From assembly GCF_018998565.1 (NCBI RefSeq), contig NZ_JAHNZO010000007.1:186001-250000 (forward strand): a stretch of DNA of 64,000 bases. Direction: 5' to 3'. Position 1 is the first letter of the stretch, and every line of letters begins with the position of its first letter. The notes beneath the pieces are model-generated. The model was given only the letters and a program-made list of their open reading frames with translations. It was not told the DNA's origin and did no database searches. This stretch comes from Paenibacillus oleatilyticus. Lineage in GTDB: Bacteria > Bacillota > Bacilli > Paenibacillales > NBRC-103111. A program made the translations under genes and the position numbers. Positions 33,560 to 40,528 of this stretch are shown piece after piece.

Positions 33560-34699
33560 ATGCTGCATGACTTGATTCAATCGGCGCTTCTGTTTATCGA
33601 AGGGCTGGGCGTATGGGGAATACTGCTGGGCTTGATGCTCGAAGTGATTCCGAGCGAAATTGTCCTCGCTTTCGGAGGGTACCTGGTTTCCCGCGGCGAA
33701 GTATCGATGATCGGCGCCATCGTATTCGGCACGATCGGGTGCATGTTTCAACAAGTGATCTTGTATTGGATTGGGCGTTACGGCGGCAGGCCGGCCTTGA
33801 ACAAATTCGGCAAGTTTCTCCATATCAAGAGCAAGCATTTCGATATTGCGGAGGGCTGGTTCAACCGGTACGGTCCCGGCATGGTGTTTCTGGCCCGGTT
33901 CGTCCCCGTGCTGCGGCAGGCGATTTCCATCCCTGCGGGTATGGCGCGGATGCCCATGTGGAAGTTTTTGTTCTATACGCTTCTTGGCACAATTCCTTGG
34001 GCGATTCTGTTCGTTTACCTTGGACGGGCGCTTGGGGACAACTGGGAGCAGATTGACGAAGTGGCGGCTCCTTACACGAAGCCTGCTCTGATCGCGGTTG
34101 CGGTCATTACGGTGCTGTATGTGCTGTGGAAAGTGCTTACCCGCAAAAAGTCCGGCGGCAAAAAAGGTCACCGCGCCGACACGAACAACGGCTACGGTGT
34201 GGAAGGCGAGAAAAGTACGGCCCATCAGCTCAAATATATCGGCGGAGAATACCGCGTCCTGCACGGACGCCGCGTACATGCGGGCGGCGGCACGCAGGAA
34301 TTCGACCATATCGTGGTCGGGCCTAACGGAGTGTTTCATATCGACTCGAAGCATTGGTCGGGGGACATCCATTTTACCGGTCAAGGGGTCGAACGTGTCA
34401 AATCGCGGTCCGACCGCGGAAAGCAGGACGAGCCGCACAGCCAGGATCCGACGGCGCAGCTGTACCGGCACGAATACGTGCTGAAGGAGCTGTTCAAGCA
34501 GCACCGGATACAGGCCGATTTAGTCGGCATCGTATGCTTCACCCACCCGAACTGCCGTCTTGTCGGGACGAGCCCGGCTTTTGCGACGCTCAAGCTGGAT
34601 CGCCTCGTCCATCACATCAAGACGTACAAGCCGAAGCGGACATTAAGCGCCGCCGAGGTAGCGTCCATCGAAAAATTGATCAAAGACAACAGCAAATAG
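33560..34699 (+). CDS. DedA membrane protein fused to a NERD nuclease-like domain
   Basis: The product has 379 residues. Residues 1-190 are a DedA/SNARE-associated protein, a family of membrane lipid flippases or transport partners, with VIPSEIVLAFGGYLV and ARFVPVLRQAISIPAGMARM. After a last span (PALIAVAVITVLYVLW) and a basic linker, residues about 213-330 form a NERD domain: EGEKSTAHQL, then EFDHIVVGPNGVFHIDSKHW. The Asp and DxK there are the catalytic-type residues of the restriction-endonuclease fold. NERD would face the cytoplasm. Fusing a lipid transport protein to a nuclease-like domain is unusual; there is no sign of a frameshift joining two genes. Confidence 0.88.
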   Translation: MLHDLIQSALLFIEGLGVWGILLGLMLEVIPSEIVLAFGGYLVSRGEVSMIGAIVFGTIGCMFQQVILYWIGRYGGRPALNKFGKFLHIKSKHFDIAEGWFNRYGPGMVFLARFVPVLRQAISIPAGMARMPMWKFLFYTLLGTIPWAILFVYLGRALGDNWEQIDEVAAPYTKPALIAVAVITVLYVLWKVLTRKKSGGKKGHRADTNNGYGVEGEKSTAHQLKYIGGEYRVLHGRRVHAGGGTQEFDHIVVGPNGVFHIDSKHWSGDIHFTGQGVERVKSRSDRGKQDEPHSQDPTAQLYRHEYVLKELFKQHRIQADLVGIVCFTHPNCRLVGTSPAFATLKLDRLVHHIKTYKPKRTLSAAEVASIEKLIKDNSK

Positions 34700-34703
34700 C
34701 GTG

Positions 34704-34752
34704 CCCGGTCCGTTTCCTTTTGATTGGAGCGGACTCTTTTTTTTGGTACAAT
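34704..34752 (+). promoter_or_regulatory. Terminator followed by an extended -10 promoter
   Basis: GGTCCG pairs with GCGGACTC around a loop and ends in T8 at about 34735-34744, closing the DedA-NERD gene. TGG-TACAAT at 34744-34752 is an extended -10 box that can start the thioredoxin-like gene. Confidence 0.6.
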
Positions 34753-34790
34753 GAACCATAGTGTGAACATTCCGAAGGAGGAGAAACGTT

Positions 34791-35357
34791 ATGAGCAAAA
34801 ACTTGAGCGCCAAGCTGCGCCAAGGCTTGTCCCCGCAGCAGTTTACGGACGGCATGACTAAAAATCAGGAGAAATTTAAAGAGTGGTACGATCTGTTCGT
34901 ATGGGAAAGCGAAGAGGACAAGGAGTTTTTCGAATCGCTCAATAACCGCGACGATCTTCGCTGCCTTATCCTTGCGGCGGACTGGTGCGGCGACGTGGTG
35001 CGCAACGTTCCTGCCGTGTTCCGCGCGCTCGAAATCTCCGGCATCCCGACGGAGGTACTGATCAAGGAAGAGCACCCGGACGTGATGGCCCAGTTCCTGA
35101 CCGGCGGCGGAGAAGCGATTCCGATCATTATTTTTACCGATTTCAGCGGTTTCGTCCTCGGCCATTGGGGGCCGCGCCCGGCGCACGTGCAGGCGGTCAT
35201 GACGAAGTTCAAGCAGGAGAACCCGGACCGCGAAGCGCCGGATTATAACGATAAAATCCAGATCGCCCGCCAGGAAATGGTCAAGCAGTACGGCGAAGGA
35301 ACCGGCTATCAGACGGTGATCGTGAAAGAACTGCGCGAGCTGCTATCCTCATTCTAG
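34791..35357 (+). CDS. Thioredoxin-fold protein with a single active-site Cys
   Basis: This 188-residue cytoplasmic protein has a thioredoxin-like core (LRCLILAADWCGDVVRNVPA, then EAIPIIIFTDFSGFVLGHWG). The active site reads WCGDVV: the second Cys of a CxxC pair is replaced. It could work as a monothiol with bacillithiol or simply bind a partner. AAGGAGGAG lies nine bases before the ATG. The MBL hydrolase gene follows after 40 bases and is probably in the same operon. Confidence 0.78.
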   Translation: MSKNLSAKLRQGLSPQQFTDGMTKNQEKFKEWYDLFVWESEEDKEFFESLNNRDDLRCLILAADWCGDVVRNVPAVFRALEISGIPTEVLIKEEHPDVMAQFLTGGGEAIPIIIFTDFSGFVLGHWGPRPAHVQAVMTKFKQENPDREAPDYNDKIQIARQEMVKQYGEGTGYQTVIVKELRELLSSF

Positions 35358-35397
35358 TCCGACACCCGACGTATACGTAAAGGAGTTCGTCCAACGT

Positions 35398-36033
35398 ATG
35401 GAAACGAGACAAATCAAAATCGAAGCCTTTTCGCTCGGGCCGTTGCAAACGAACGCTTATCTCGTCTCTCTGCCCGAGGAGAACCGCGGCTTCGTTATCG
35501 ATCCCGGGATGGACCCGCAGCCGCTGCTCAAGCGGATCGCAGGCATGGAGATTGAAGCGATCGTCCTGACGCACGCTCATTTCGATCATATCGGAGGCGT
35601 GGACGCCGTGCGCCGTCTGAAGGGCTGTCCCGTGTACCTGCACGATGCGGAAGCGGACTGGCTGATGAACCCGAAGCGCAACGGCTCCGTGATGTGGCCG
35701 GAGCTGTGCGGACCGATCACGACCGACCCGGCGGAGTATGCGCTGGACGACGGTCAGGAGCTTAAGCTGCTCGGCATCGTCTTCAAAGTGCTGCATACGC
35801 CAGGCCATTCTCCCGGAAGCGTCAGCTTGCTCTACGGAAATCATCTGTTCGGCGGCGACGTGCTGTTCCGGCTGTCGGTCGGACGCACCGATCTGCCCGG
35901 CGGAGATGAGCAGGATCTGCTGGACTCGATTCATGACAAGCTGTTCAAGCTGCCGGATGAGACGATCGTCTACCCGGGGCACGGAACCCGGACGACGATC
36001 GGCTACGAGCGCGAGCACAACCCGTATCTATAA
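35398..36033 (+). CDS. MBL-fold metallo-hydrolase (glyoxalase II-like)
   Basis: The product has 211 residues. The zinc-binding motif is THAHFDHIGG, with further ligands in HTPGHSPGSV, GGDVLF and YPGHGTRTT. This layout matches the YqgX/GloB-like group of metallo-beta-lactamase-fold hydrolases, whose members cleave thioesters of small thiols. The sequence is complete. AAGGAG sits before the ATG. The neighbouring thioredoxin-like gene hints at thiol metabolism, which is inference. Confidence 0.88.
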   Translation: METRQIKIEAFSLGPLQTNAYLVSLPEENRGFVIDPGMDPQPLLKRIAGMEIEAIVLTHAHFDHIGGVDAVRRLKGCPVYLHDAEADWLMNPKRNGSVMWPELCGPITTDPAEYALDDGQELKLLGIVFKVLHTPGHSPGSVSLLYGNHLFGGDVLFRLSVGRTDLPGGDEQDLLDSIHDKLFKLPDETIVYPGHGTRTTIGYEREHNPYL

Positions 36034-36043
36034 ACCACAACGA

Positions 36044-36080
36044 AACGACTGTCCCGTTCCGGGCGGTCGTTTTTTTTATT
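36044..36080 (+). terminator. Terminator of the thioredoxin-MBL operon
   Basis: AACGAC(T)GTCCC pairs with GGGCGGTCGTT (36044-36071) followed by T7. Confidence 0.85.
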
Positions 36081-36203
36081 CCTCCCGGACAAACCTCCGT
36101 TAATGCCTTTGCGCATCTGCCGGAACCGCTGAAGATTGTCCGTTCTGACGATCCGAAGTCCTGTCGGAGTCTGCCCGGGGCAAGCGTCTAATTTTGCAAG
36201 GCT

Positions 36204-36340
36204 AGGTGAATACCGTGTTCCCTATGGGTGCTACACCATAGACTGATGGTGTGTTCGATAGGAACACGTAACCAGTCCAAGCGACTGCAAGTTGCGGGTA
36301 CGGCGACGCTGCCGACTTTGCAATTTGGGTAAATTTCACG
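36204..36340 (+). promoter_or_regulatory. Structured leader before the Met/Pro-rich protein gene
   Basis: The leader contains CGTGTTC(C)CTAT (36214-36225) pairing with ATAGGAACACG (36258-36268) and an inner perfect stem ACACCAT/ATGGTGT (36233-36239 with 36246-36252). A smaller GGC/GCC hairpin lies near 36302-36313. It ends at the ribosome site GGAGGTG. I could not match it to a known riboswitch. The rest of 36081-36355 shows no gene. Confidence 0.5.
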
Positions 36341-36355
36341 GAGGTGTTCATCTGT

Positions 36356-36763
36356 ATGGAAAAGTTTCAACCGAATGTGTTCCCTAAACAGAGCTCGATG
36401 TCGCCATTATCGTCGAATTTTCCGCCTTCCCCTAGTGTATCGCCGTTTTCGGCGCCAGGGCCGAATATCGCTCCCTTCGCGGCCCCGATGCCGAATATAG
36501 CGCCAATGCCGAATATGGCGCCCATGGCGAATATGCCTCCGATGCCGACAGCCATCTCGCCTGCATACGTAGCTCCTACGTCGAACTATCCGGCGGCAAA
36601 TGTTCACAACCTTAATGAGATCAACGTTTTCTTCCCGAAGAAGAAGAAAAGACGCCACCATTTCTATCCTTGGTTCGGGTGCGGGACGTCGACAGGCATT
36701 ATCCTCGTCTTGTTTATTTTGCTGGTCATCGTCCTGCGCAGCAAGCACCGTCACCATTGCTGA
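36356..36763 (+). CDS. Met/Pro-rich low-complexity membrane protein
   Basis: The product has 135 residues. After an N-terminal Pro/Ser region come repeats of the type PNIAP-MPN-MAP (residues about 35-62). A short Asn/Tyr stretch, a basic cluster KKKKRRHHF and one C-terminal membrane span (GIILVLFILLVIVLR) follow, and the tail is KHRHHC. GGAGGTG lies nine bases before the ATG. The low-complexity Met/Pro part resembles spore-coat or cell-surface proteins of related species, but no family is certain. His and Cys at the tail could bind metal. Confidence 0.55.
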   Translation: MEKFQPNVFPKQSSMSPLSSNFPPSPSVSPFSAPGPNIAPFAAPMPNIAPMPNMAPMANMPPMPTAISPAYVAPTSNYPAANVHNLNEINVFFPKKKKRRHHFYPWFGCGTSTGIILVLFILLVIVLRSKHRHHC

Positions 36764-36820
36764 CGCGTAGCGCAGGCGGTCATGCTCGGTAGTTTTCTGC
36801 CGGCTCCACCGCCGCTATGC

Positions 36821-36947
36821 CAAGGCTCCCTGCAGTAACGCCCGGTCGTCCTCCGATCTGAGCATCACTCGCTGATGCCGCGCGTTACGACGGTTCGACC
36901 GCAATCGGCGAAACCGTCCCATCCCGCAAAGTGTGCAGGGAGCCTTG
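36821..36947. ncRNA. Branched inverted-repeat structure, candidate structured RNA
   Basis: CAAGGCTCCCTGCA (36821-36834) pairs perfectly with 36934-36947. Inside lie two separate hairpins: GTAACGC/GCGTTAC (36835-36841 with 36882-36888), which itself holds GCATCA/TGATGC, and GACGGTT/AACCGTC (36889-36895 with 36912-36918). All three stems abut, giving a three-way junction. No T-run follows, so it is not a plain terminator. The rest of 36764-37060 holds no gene. Confidence 0.5.
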
Positions 36948-36965
36948 CGAGGGTGGAAAAACGGG

Positions 36966-37029
36966 TTGACAGGACGAAATTTAACGTGTTATTGTTTTAA
37001 ACAAACGTTTAATTTAAATAAATGTTTAA
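36966..37029 (+). promoter_or_regulatory. Promoter with two TetR-type operators
   Basis: TTGACA (36966-36971), 17 bases, then a weak -10 (TTATTG/TATTGT) form a promoter. Two 16-bp copies of TTAAAC-N4-GTTTAA follow: one perfect at 36997-37012, one with a single change at 37014-37029. The copies lie 17 bp apart. The TetR regulator encoded at 38331 is the likely ligand. Confidence 0.7.
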
Positions 37030-37060
37030 TTAAATACATAACTAGAGGAGAGTACACACG

Positions 37061-38224
37061 ATGTTTCAAGCTTTGCGCGCGTATTTGAAAAAGCCGGCGA
37101 CGATTATCGGGATCGTTACGGCGATGATGTTCCAAATTATTTTCAGTCTCGTCTGGATGTCCGGTTATCAAGGAGTGAACGAGAACGTCAAGCAGCTCAA
37201 AATCGCCGTCGTTAACGAGGATCAAGGCGTCGGCAAGCGGGTGGAGGAGCAGCTTGTATCGTCGCTGCCGTTTCGCATGATCAGCGAGCCGTCGCTGAGC
37301 CGGGCTCAAGAGAAGCTGAACAACCGGGAGGTGCAGATGGTGCTGCATCTTCCGGCCGATTTTTCCAAGCAGCTGCAGGCGCAAGGAGAGAAGGGTCGGA
37401 TCGATTATTACATCAATGAATCCAATCCCGCGCTGATCAAAAGCATCATGCAGGGCGTCGCGAATGGGGTAACCGCAACGGTCGGCAAGGAAGCCGCGGC
37501 GATGGGTATGCAAGCTGTGCTGGTTCAAGCGAACGTGCCCGCAGCCCAGGCGCAGAGCGTGGCGCAAGGGATATCCGATAAGGTGCAGTCCAACATCGAG
37601 TCGGTCAATCCGGTTCAAGGCATGCATAATCAAATGGTGCCGATGATGATGGTGCTCGCCTCCTATGTCGGAGCGATGATTATGGGGATGAACCTGCAGC
37701 AGGCGACCGCGATGCTCGGCCCGAGCTTTTCCCGATGGAGCAAGTTCGGCGCACGGGTCATCATCAACGTCGTATCCGCCGTGTTCATCGCGCTGATCGG
37801 CTCGTCATTGGTCGTGGCAATGGGCGGTCAGACCGCCGCCGGTTTCGTCTCGCTGTGGCTGTTCCAGGCGTTGTTCCTGATGACGTTCATGTTCTTCTCG
37901 CAAATGTTCCTGATCGTCTTCGGAATGGCCGGCATGCTTTTCAATATTGCGATGCTGTCGATTCAGTTGGTTTCGTCGGGGGCCATGGTGCCGCGGGAAC
38001 TGCTCGGGGGCTTCTATCATACGTTTAGCGAATATTTGCCTGCGACTTATGCGGTGGACGGCGGCATGAACGTGCTGTTCGGCGGTCCGTCCGTATCGGC
38101 CGATGCGGGGGCGCTCGTAGCCATCATGCTCTGCTGCCTCGTTGTCGGCTTGGCTGCCACCGGATTGCGCAGGGAAGGACGTCCCGCCGTGAAGCCCGCG
38201 GTGTCAGCGGCCGCTAACGCATAA
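37061..38224 (+). CDS. ABC-2/YhgE-Pip type membrane exporter subunit
   Basis: The protein has 387 residues. One N-terminal span (TIIGIVTAMMFQIIFSLVWM) is followed by a ~170-residue extracellular domain (IAVVNEDQGVGKRVEEQLVSSLPF and on) and five to six spans at the C terminus. This is the layout of ABC-2 type and YhgE/Pip-like proteins that export lipids, drugs or peptides. No ATPase gene is present in the operon. GAGGAGAG precedes the ATG. Control by the downstream TetR protein is likely from the twin operators in its promoter. Confidence 0.83.
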   Translation: MFQALRAYLKKPATIIGIVTAMMFQIIFSLVWMSGYQGVNENVKQLKIAVVNEDQGVGKRVEEQLVSSLPFRMISEPSLSRAQEKLNNREVQMVLHLPADFSKQLQAQGEKGRIDYYINESNPALIKSIMQGVANGVTATVGKEAAAMGMQAVLVQANVPAAQAQSVAQGISDKVQSNIESVNPVQGMHNQMVPMMMVLASYVGAMIMGMNLQQATAMLGPSFSRWSKFGARVIINVVSAVFIALIGSSLVVAMGGQTAAGFVSLWLFQALFLMTFMFFSQMFLIVFGMAGMLFNIAMLSIQLVSSGAMVPRELLGGFYHTFSEYLPATYAVDGGMNVLFGGPSVSADAGALVAIMLCCLVVGLAATGLRREGRPAVKPAVSAAANA

Positions 38225-38283
38225 TCGGAAACCGGGGCAAACGGCCGGAGCTTGGGCATGATCCGGTCCGCCTTCCGGTTTTG

Positions 38284-38292
38284 TGGTACAAT
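38284..38292 (+). promoter_or_regulatory. Extended -10 promoter of the TetR gene
   Basis: TGGTACAAT at 38284-38292 is an extended -10 element about 39 bases before the start codon. A short GC stem (AACCGG/CCGGTT, 38230-38279) lies just upstream and may end the exporter transcript. Confidence 0.5.
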
Positions 38293-38330
38293 AATGAAAC
38301 CTACAGTCAAAACGGAAGGGGACGCTTCAG

Positions 38331-38933
38331 TTGACCCAGACGGAAACGGATATGAAAATGCGTATTTTATACGCCGCCAAGAAGCTGTTTTCCCGGCAAG
38401 GCTTCGAAGGGACGAGCGTCCGGCAAATCTGCGAGGAGGCGGGCGCGAACGTCGCCTTGGTCTCGTATTATTTCGGCGGCAAGGAAAAAGTGTTTCATGC
38501 CATTTTCGAGCATTTTTTTCCAGGCCGGCAGCAGCTTTCCGGAGACGAAGCCGCTTTCGCTCACCCGGTTCGGGGGCTTAGTCTCATTGTCCGGGAAATC
38601 GTCCGCTTCAGCCTCACCGACCGGGAGTTGAGCACGATCATTCAACAAGAAATGGTCCTGAATACGCCGCGTGCCGAGGTGGTAAACTCCTTTACCTCTC
38701 CTGTCTGGAGCACGGCCCGCAATTTGCTGGAACAAGGGCGGGAGGAAGGCTTGTTTCATTACGAATCGCTGGATCAAGCGTTGCTGTTCGTCATGGGGGC
38801 GACGCTCGCTCACAAGCAAATCGGCTGCGGTCGGACGCTGCTGTCGCTGCCGGACCTGCTTGCAGACGAGACGGCGGAGCATACCCTGCATTTTATTTTA
38901 AAGGCGCTTGGCGCGCCCGGGTCACCCGCCTAA
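38331..38933 (+). CDS. TetR/AcrR family regulator
   Basis: This 200-residue repressor has the N-terminal domain MKMRILYAAKKLFSRQGFEG followed by TSVRQICEEAGANVALVSYYFGGKEKVFHAIFEHF, a clear TetR helix-turn-helix. The C-terminal half is a helical ligand domain. The start is a TTG at 38331 with AAGGGGA in front; an ATG ten codons later is possible. It likely represses the upstream exporter gene through the twin TTAAAC-N4-GTTTAA operators. Confidence 0.88.
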   Translation: MTQTETDMKMRILYAAKKLFSRQGFEGTSVRQICEEAGANVALVSYYFGGKEKVFHAIFEHFFPGRQQLSGDEAAFAHPVRGLSLIVREIVRFSLTDRELSTIIQQEMVLNTPRAEVVNSFTSPVWSTARNLLEQGREEGLFHYESLDQALLFVMGATLAHKQIGCGRTLLSLPDLLADETAEHTLHFILKALGAPGSPA

Positions 38934-38996
38934 ACCTCTCGGGCGCCTCTCCCATACAATAAAACAAGAAGAATAAACGAGAGGGGAGAGCGCAGG

Positions 38997-39266
38997 GTGA
39001 GCAAGCTGCCTACGGTATTCCGAAGCGTTAACGAAAGTCTGGATGAAATTTTGACCGCTTTCGACAAACTTAATTCGATCTACCGGTCGGCGAAGCAGAT
39101 GTCCCCGGTGCTGAAGCAGGCGGCCAACCTGATTGCCGAGGCGAATGTGGCTGCAGCGGAGCAGCAAGCGAGGCTGAGCGAAGCGATGAAGTCCACAAGG
39201 AACAGATCGGTCGGAGGAAAGCGAGGCAGAAGGGCACCGGTCCGCAAGCGGAGGCGGATGCTATAA
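38997..39266 (+). CDS. Conserved hypothetical small protein with basic tail
   Basis: The product has 89 residues. The first 65 are helical (SVNESLDEILTAFDKLNSIY, KQMSPVLKQAANLIAEANVA), and the last 20 are Arg/Lys-rich (GGKRGRRAPVRKRRRML), so nucleic-acid or membrane binding is possible. The GTG start has GAGGGGAGAG seven to nine bases upstream. I do not recognise a family. Confidence 0.55.
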   Translation: MSKLPTVFRSVNESLDEILTAFDKLNSIYRSAKQMSPVLKQAANLIAEANVAAAEQQARLSEAMKSTRNRSVGGKRGRRAPVRKRRRML

Positions 39267-39278
39267 ATCGAATCGGAT

Positions 39279-39308
39279 GCCGGGTTCGGAGGAATCGGGC
39301 TTTTTTTG
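39279..39308 (+). terminator. Weak terminator
   Basis: A short GC-rich hairpin (gccg..cgggc) is followed by T7. Confidence 0.45.
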
Positions 39309-39435
39309 CGCGCAGCTGTTTATTCCGCTTCCGCCGTTTCCATAGCAGGTTTTCGTTGGCACGGTTTTGTCCGAAGCGGTATACTGGGTTTGGGAAATGA
39401 CGGATACGATCCGATACAACGGGAGGTAACTTTGC

Positions 39436-40227
39436 ATGGCTTTTATCGATTGTCACTTTTTCTCCGAATCGCTGGGCCTGTCCACGTCGATGTACGTTTT
39501 ATTGCCCCAGACGACGGTGGGTCAAATCGGCTTGAACAACCGCAGTACGGGAGGCAAGCACCCGGTGCTGTTTTTGCTGCACGGCCTCTCGGACGATCAT
39601 ACGATTTGGCTGCGCCGGACATCGATCGAACGCTACGCGGCCCCGCTCGGACTCGCGGTGGTCATGCCGGCTGTGCATCGCAGCTTTTACGCGGACATGG
39701 CGAGCGGTCCGAAATACTGGACGTTCGTCAGCGAAGAGCTGCCCGCGCTTGCGAGGTCTTTCTTCCCGCTGGCAGAGGAGAGGGAACGCACCTTTGTAGC
39801 CGGCCTGTCGATGGGCGGATACGGCGCGCTGAAGCTGGGGCTCCGTCATCCCGAGCGGTTCGGGGCGGCCGCCAGCTTGTCCGGGGTAACGGATATCGAA
39901 GCGATGGCGCGGGAACGGCTGTCCCGGGAGGAAGCGGCCGCGATATTCGGGTCGGCGGACAGCCTGCGCGGCAGCGATAACGAATTGTTCGCGCTGGCGT
40001 CCGGATTGGCGCGTTCGGATGCGGAGCAGCCGAAGCTGTATCAATGCTGCGGCACGGAAGATTTCTTGTACGAGGACAATGTCCGTTTCCGCGATCATTG
40101 CCGGGAGCTCGGGCTAGAGCTTACTTACGAGGAGGAGCCCGGGGCTCATGATTGGGGCTATTGGGACCGTAAAATTCAAAGCGTGCTGAATTGGCTGCCG
40201 CTGGAAAATGGTATGGTGAACAACTAA
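39436..40227 (+). CDS. Esterase of the EstA/S-formylglutathione hydrolase-like group
   Basis: This 263-residue alpha/beta hydrolase has the nucleophile elbow [14 protein letters not shown], the oxyanion region [12 protein letters not shown], a likely acid near [11 protein letters not shown] and the final His in [13 protein letters not shown]. The family cleaves short-chain esters such as tributyrin or acetylated sugars. There is no signal peptide, so it acts in the cytoplasm. GGGAGG precedes the ATG. It is monocistronic with a terminator behind it. Confidence 0.87.
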   Translation: MAFIDCHFFSESLGLSTSMYVLLPQTTVGQIGLNNRSTGGKHPVLFLLHGLSDDHTIWLRRTSIERYAAPLGLAVVMPAVHRSFYADMASGPKYWTFVSEELPALARSFFPLAEERERTFVAGLSMGGYGALKLGLRHPERFGAAASLSGVTDIEAMARERLSREEAAAIFGSADSLRGSDNELFALASGLARSDAEQPKLYQCCGTEDFLYEDNVRFRDHCRELGLELTYEEEPGAHDWGYWDRKIQSVLNWLPLENGMVNN

Positions 40228-40244
40228 AAAGGATTGGCTTATAG

Positions 40245-40286
40245 GCTTGGGTATGCTCCGTTTGGCGGGCGTATCCAGGCTTTTTT
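40245..40286 (+). terminator. Terminator of the esterase gene
   Basis: GCTTGGGTATGC (40245-40256) pairs with GCGTATCCAGGC (40269-40280), including G-U pairs, followed by T6. Confidence 0.75.
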
Positions 40287-40319
40287 GTTGATTGTTCTTA
40301 CAGGACAAGGATGTTTTGC

Positions 40320-40454
40320 CGGTTATCCGGGTATTCACAGGGATATTATAGAAATTTATCCCTCTTTCTGGAGGAAATTATCCGTTACAACGTGGGAGCC
40401 ATCCCTGATAATGGAAGCTAGAATGATGAGAGGAGGGATACCTGCCGATAACCG
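40320..40454 (+). promoter_or_regulatory. Candidate structured leader of the chitinase gene
   Basis: A long-range stem CGGTTATC/GATAACCG (40320-40327 with 40447-40454), extended by GGGTAT/ATACCT (40329-40334 with 40438-40443), encloses a hairpin AGGGATA/TATCCCT (40339-40345 with 40357-40363). A second ATCCCT (40401-40406) and a second AGGGAT (40434-40439) allow an alternative pairing that would break the closing stem. I did not recognise a known riboswitch class. Confidence 0.45.
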
Positions 40455-40496
40455 ACGCTGATGTCAGCCCGATTGCTAAGGACTGTATGCCGGAAA

Positions 40497-40510
40497 GTAA
40501 AACGTTAACA
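40497..40510 (+). promoter_or_regulatory. cre-like site before the chitinase start
   Basis: GTAAAACGTTAACA matches the CcpA cre consensus at 12 of 14 positions and lies next to the ribosome site. Glucose repression of chitin breakdown would fit. Confidence 0.5.
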
Positions 40511-40528
40511 AAGGAGCTGTTGTAGTTA

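Noticed and set aside
36182-36340. Possible known riboswitch (c-di-GMP, cobalamin, T-box and others considered)
   Set aside because: Conserved core sequences of these classes were not found; kept only as an unassigned structured leader.
40320-40454. GEMM-I c-di-GMP riboswitch before the chitinase
   Set aside because: A CACAGGG stretch is present but the conserved GGACGCAAAGCC part is missing.
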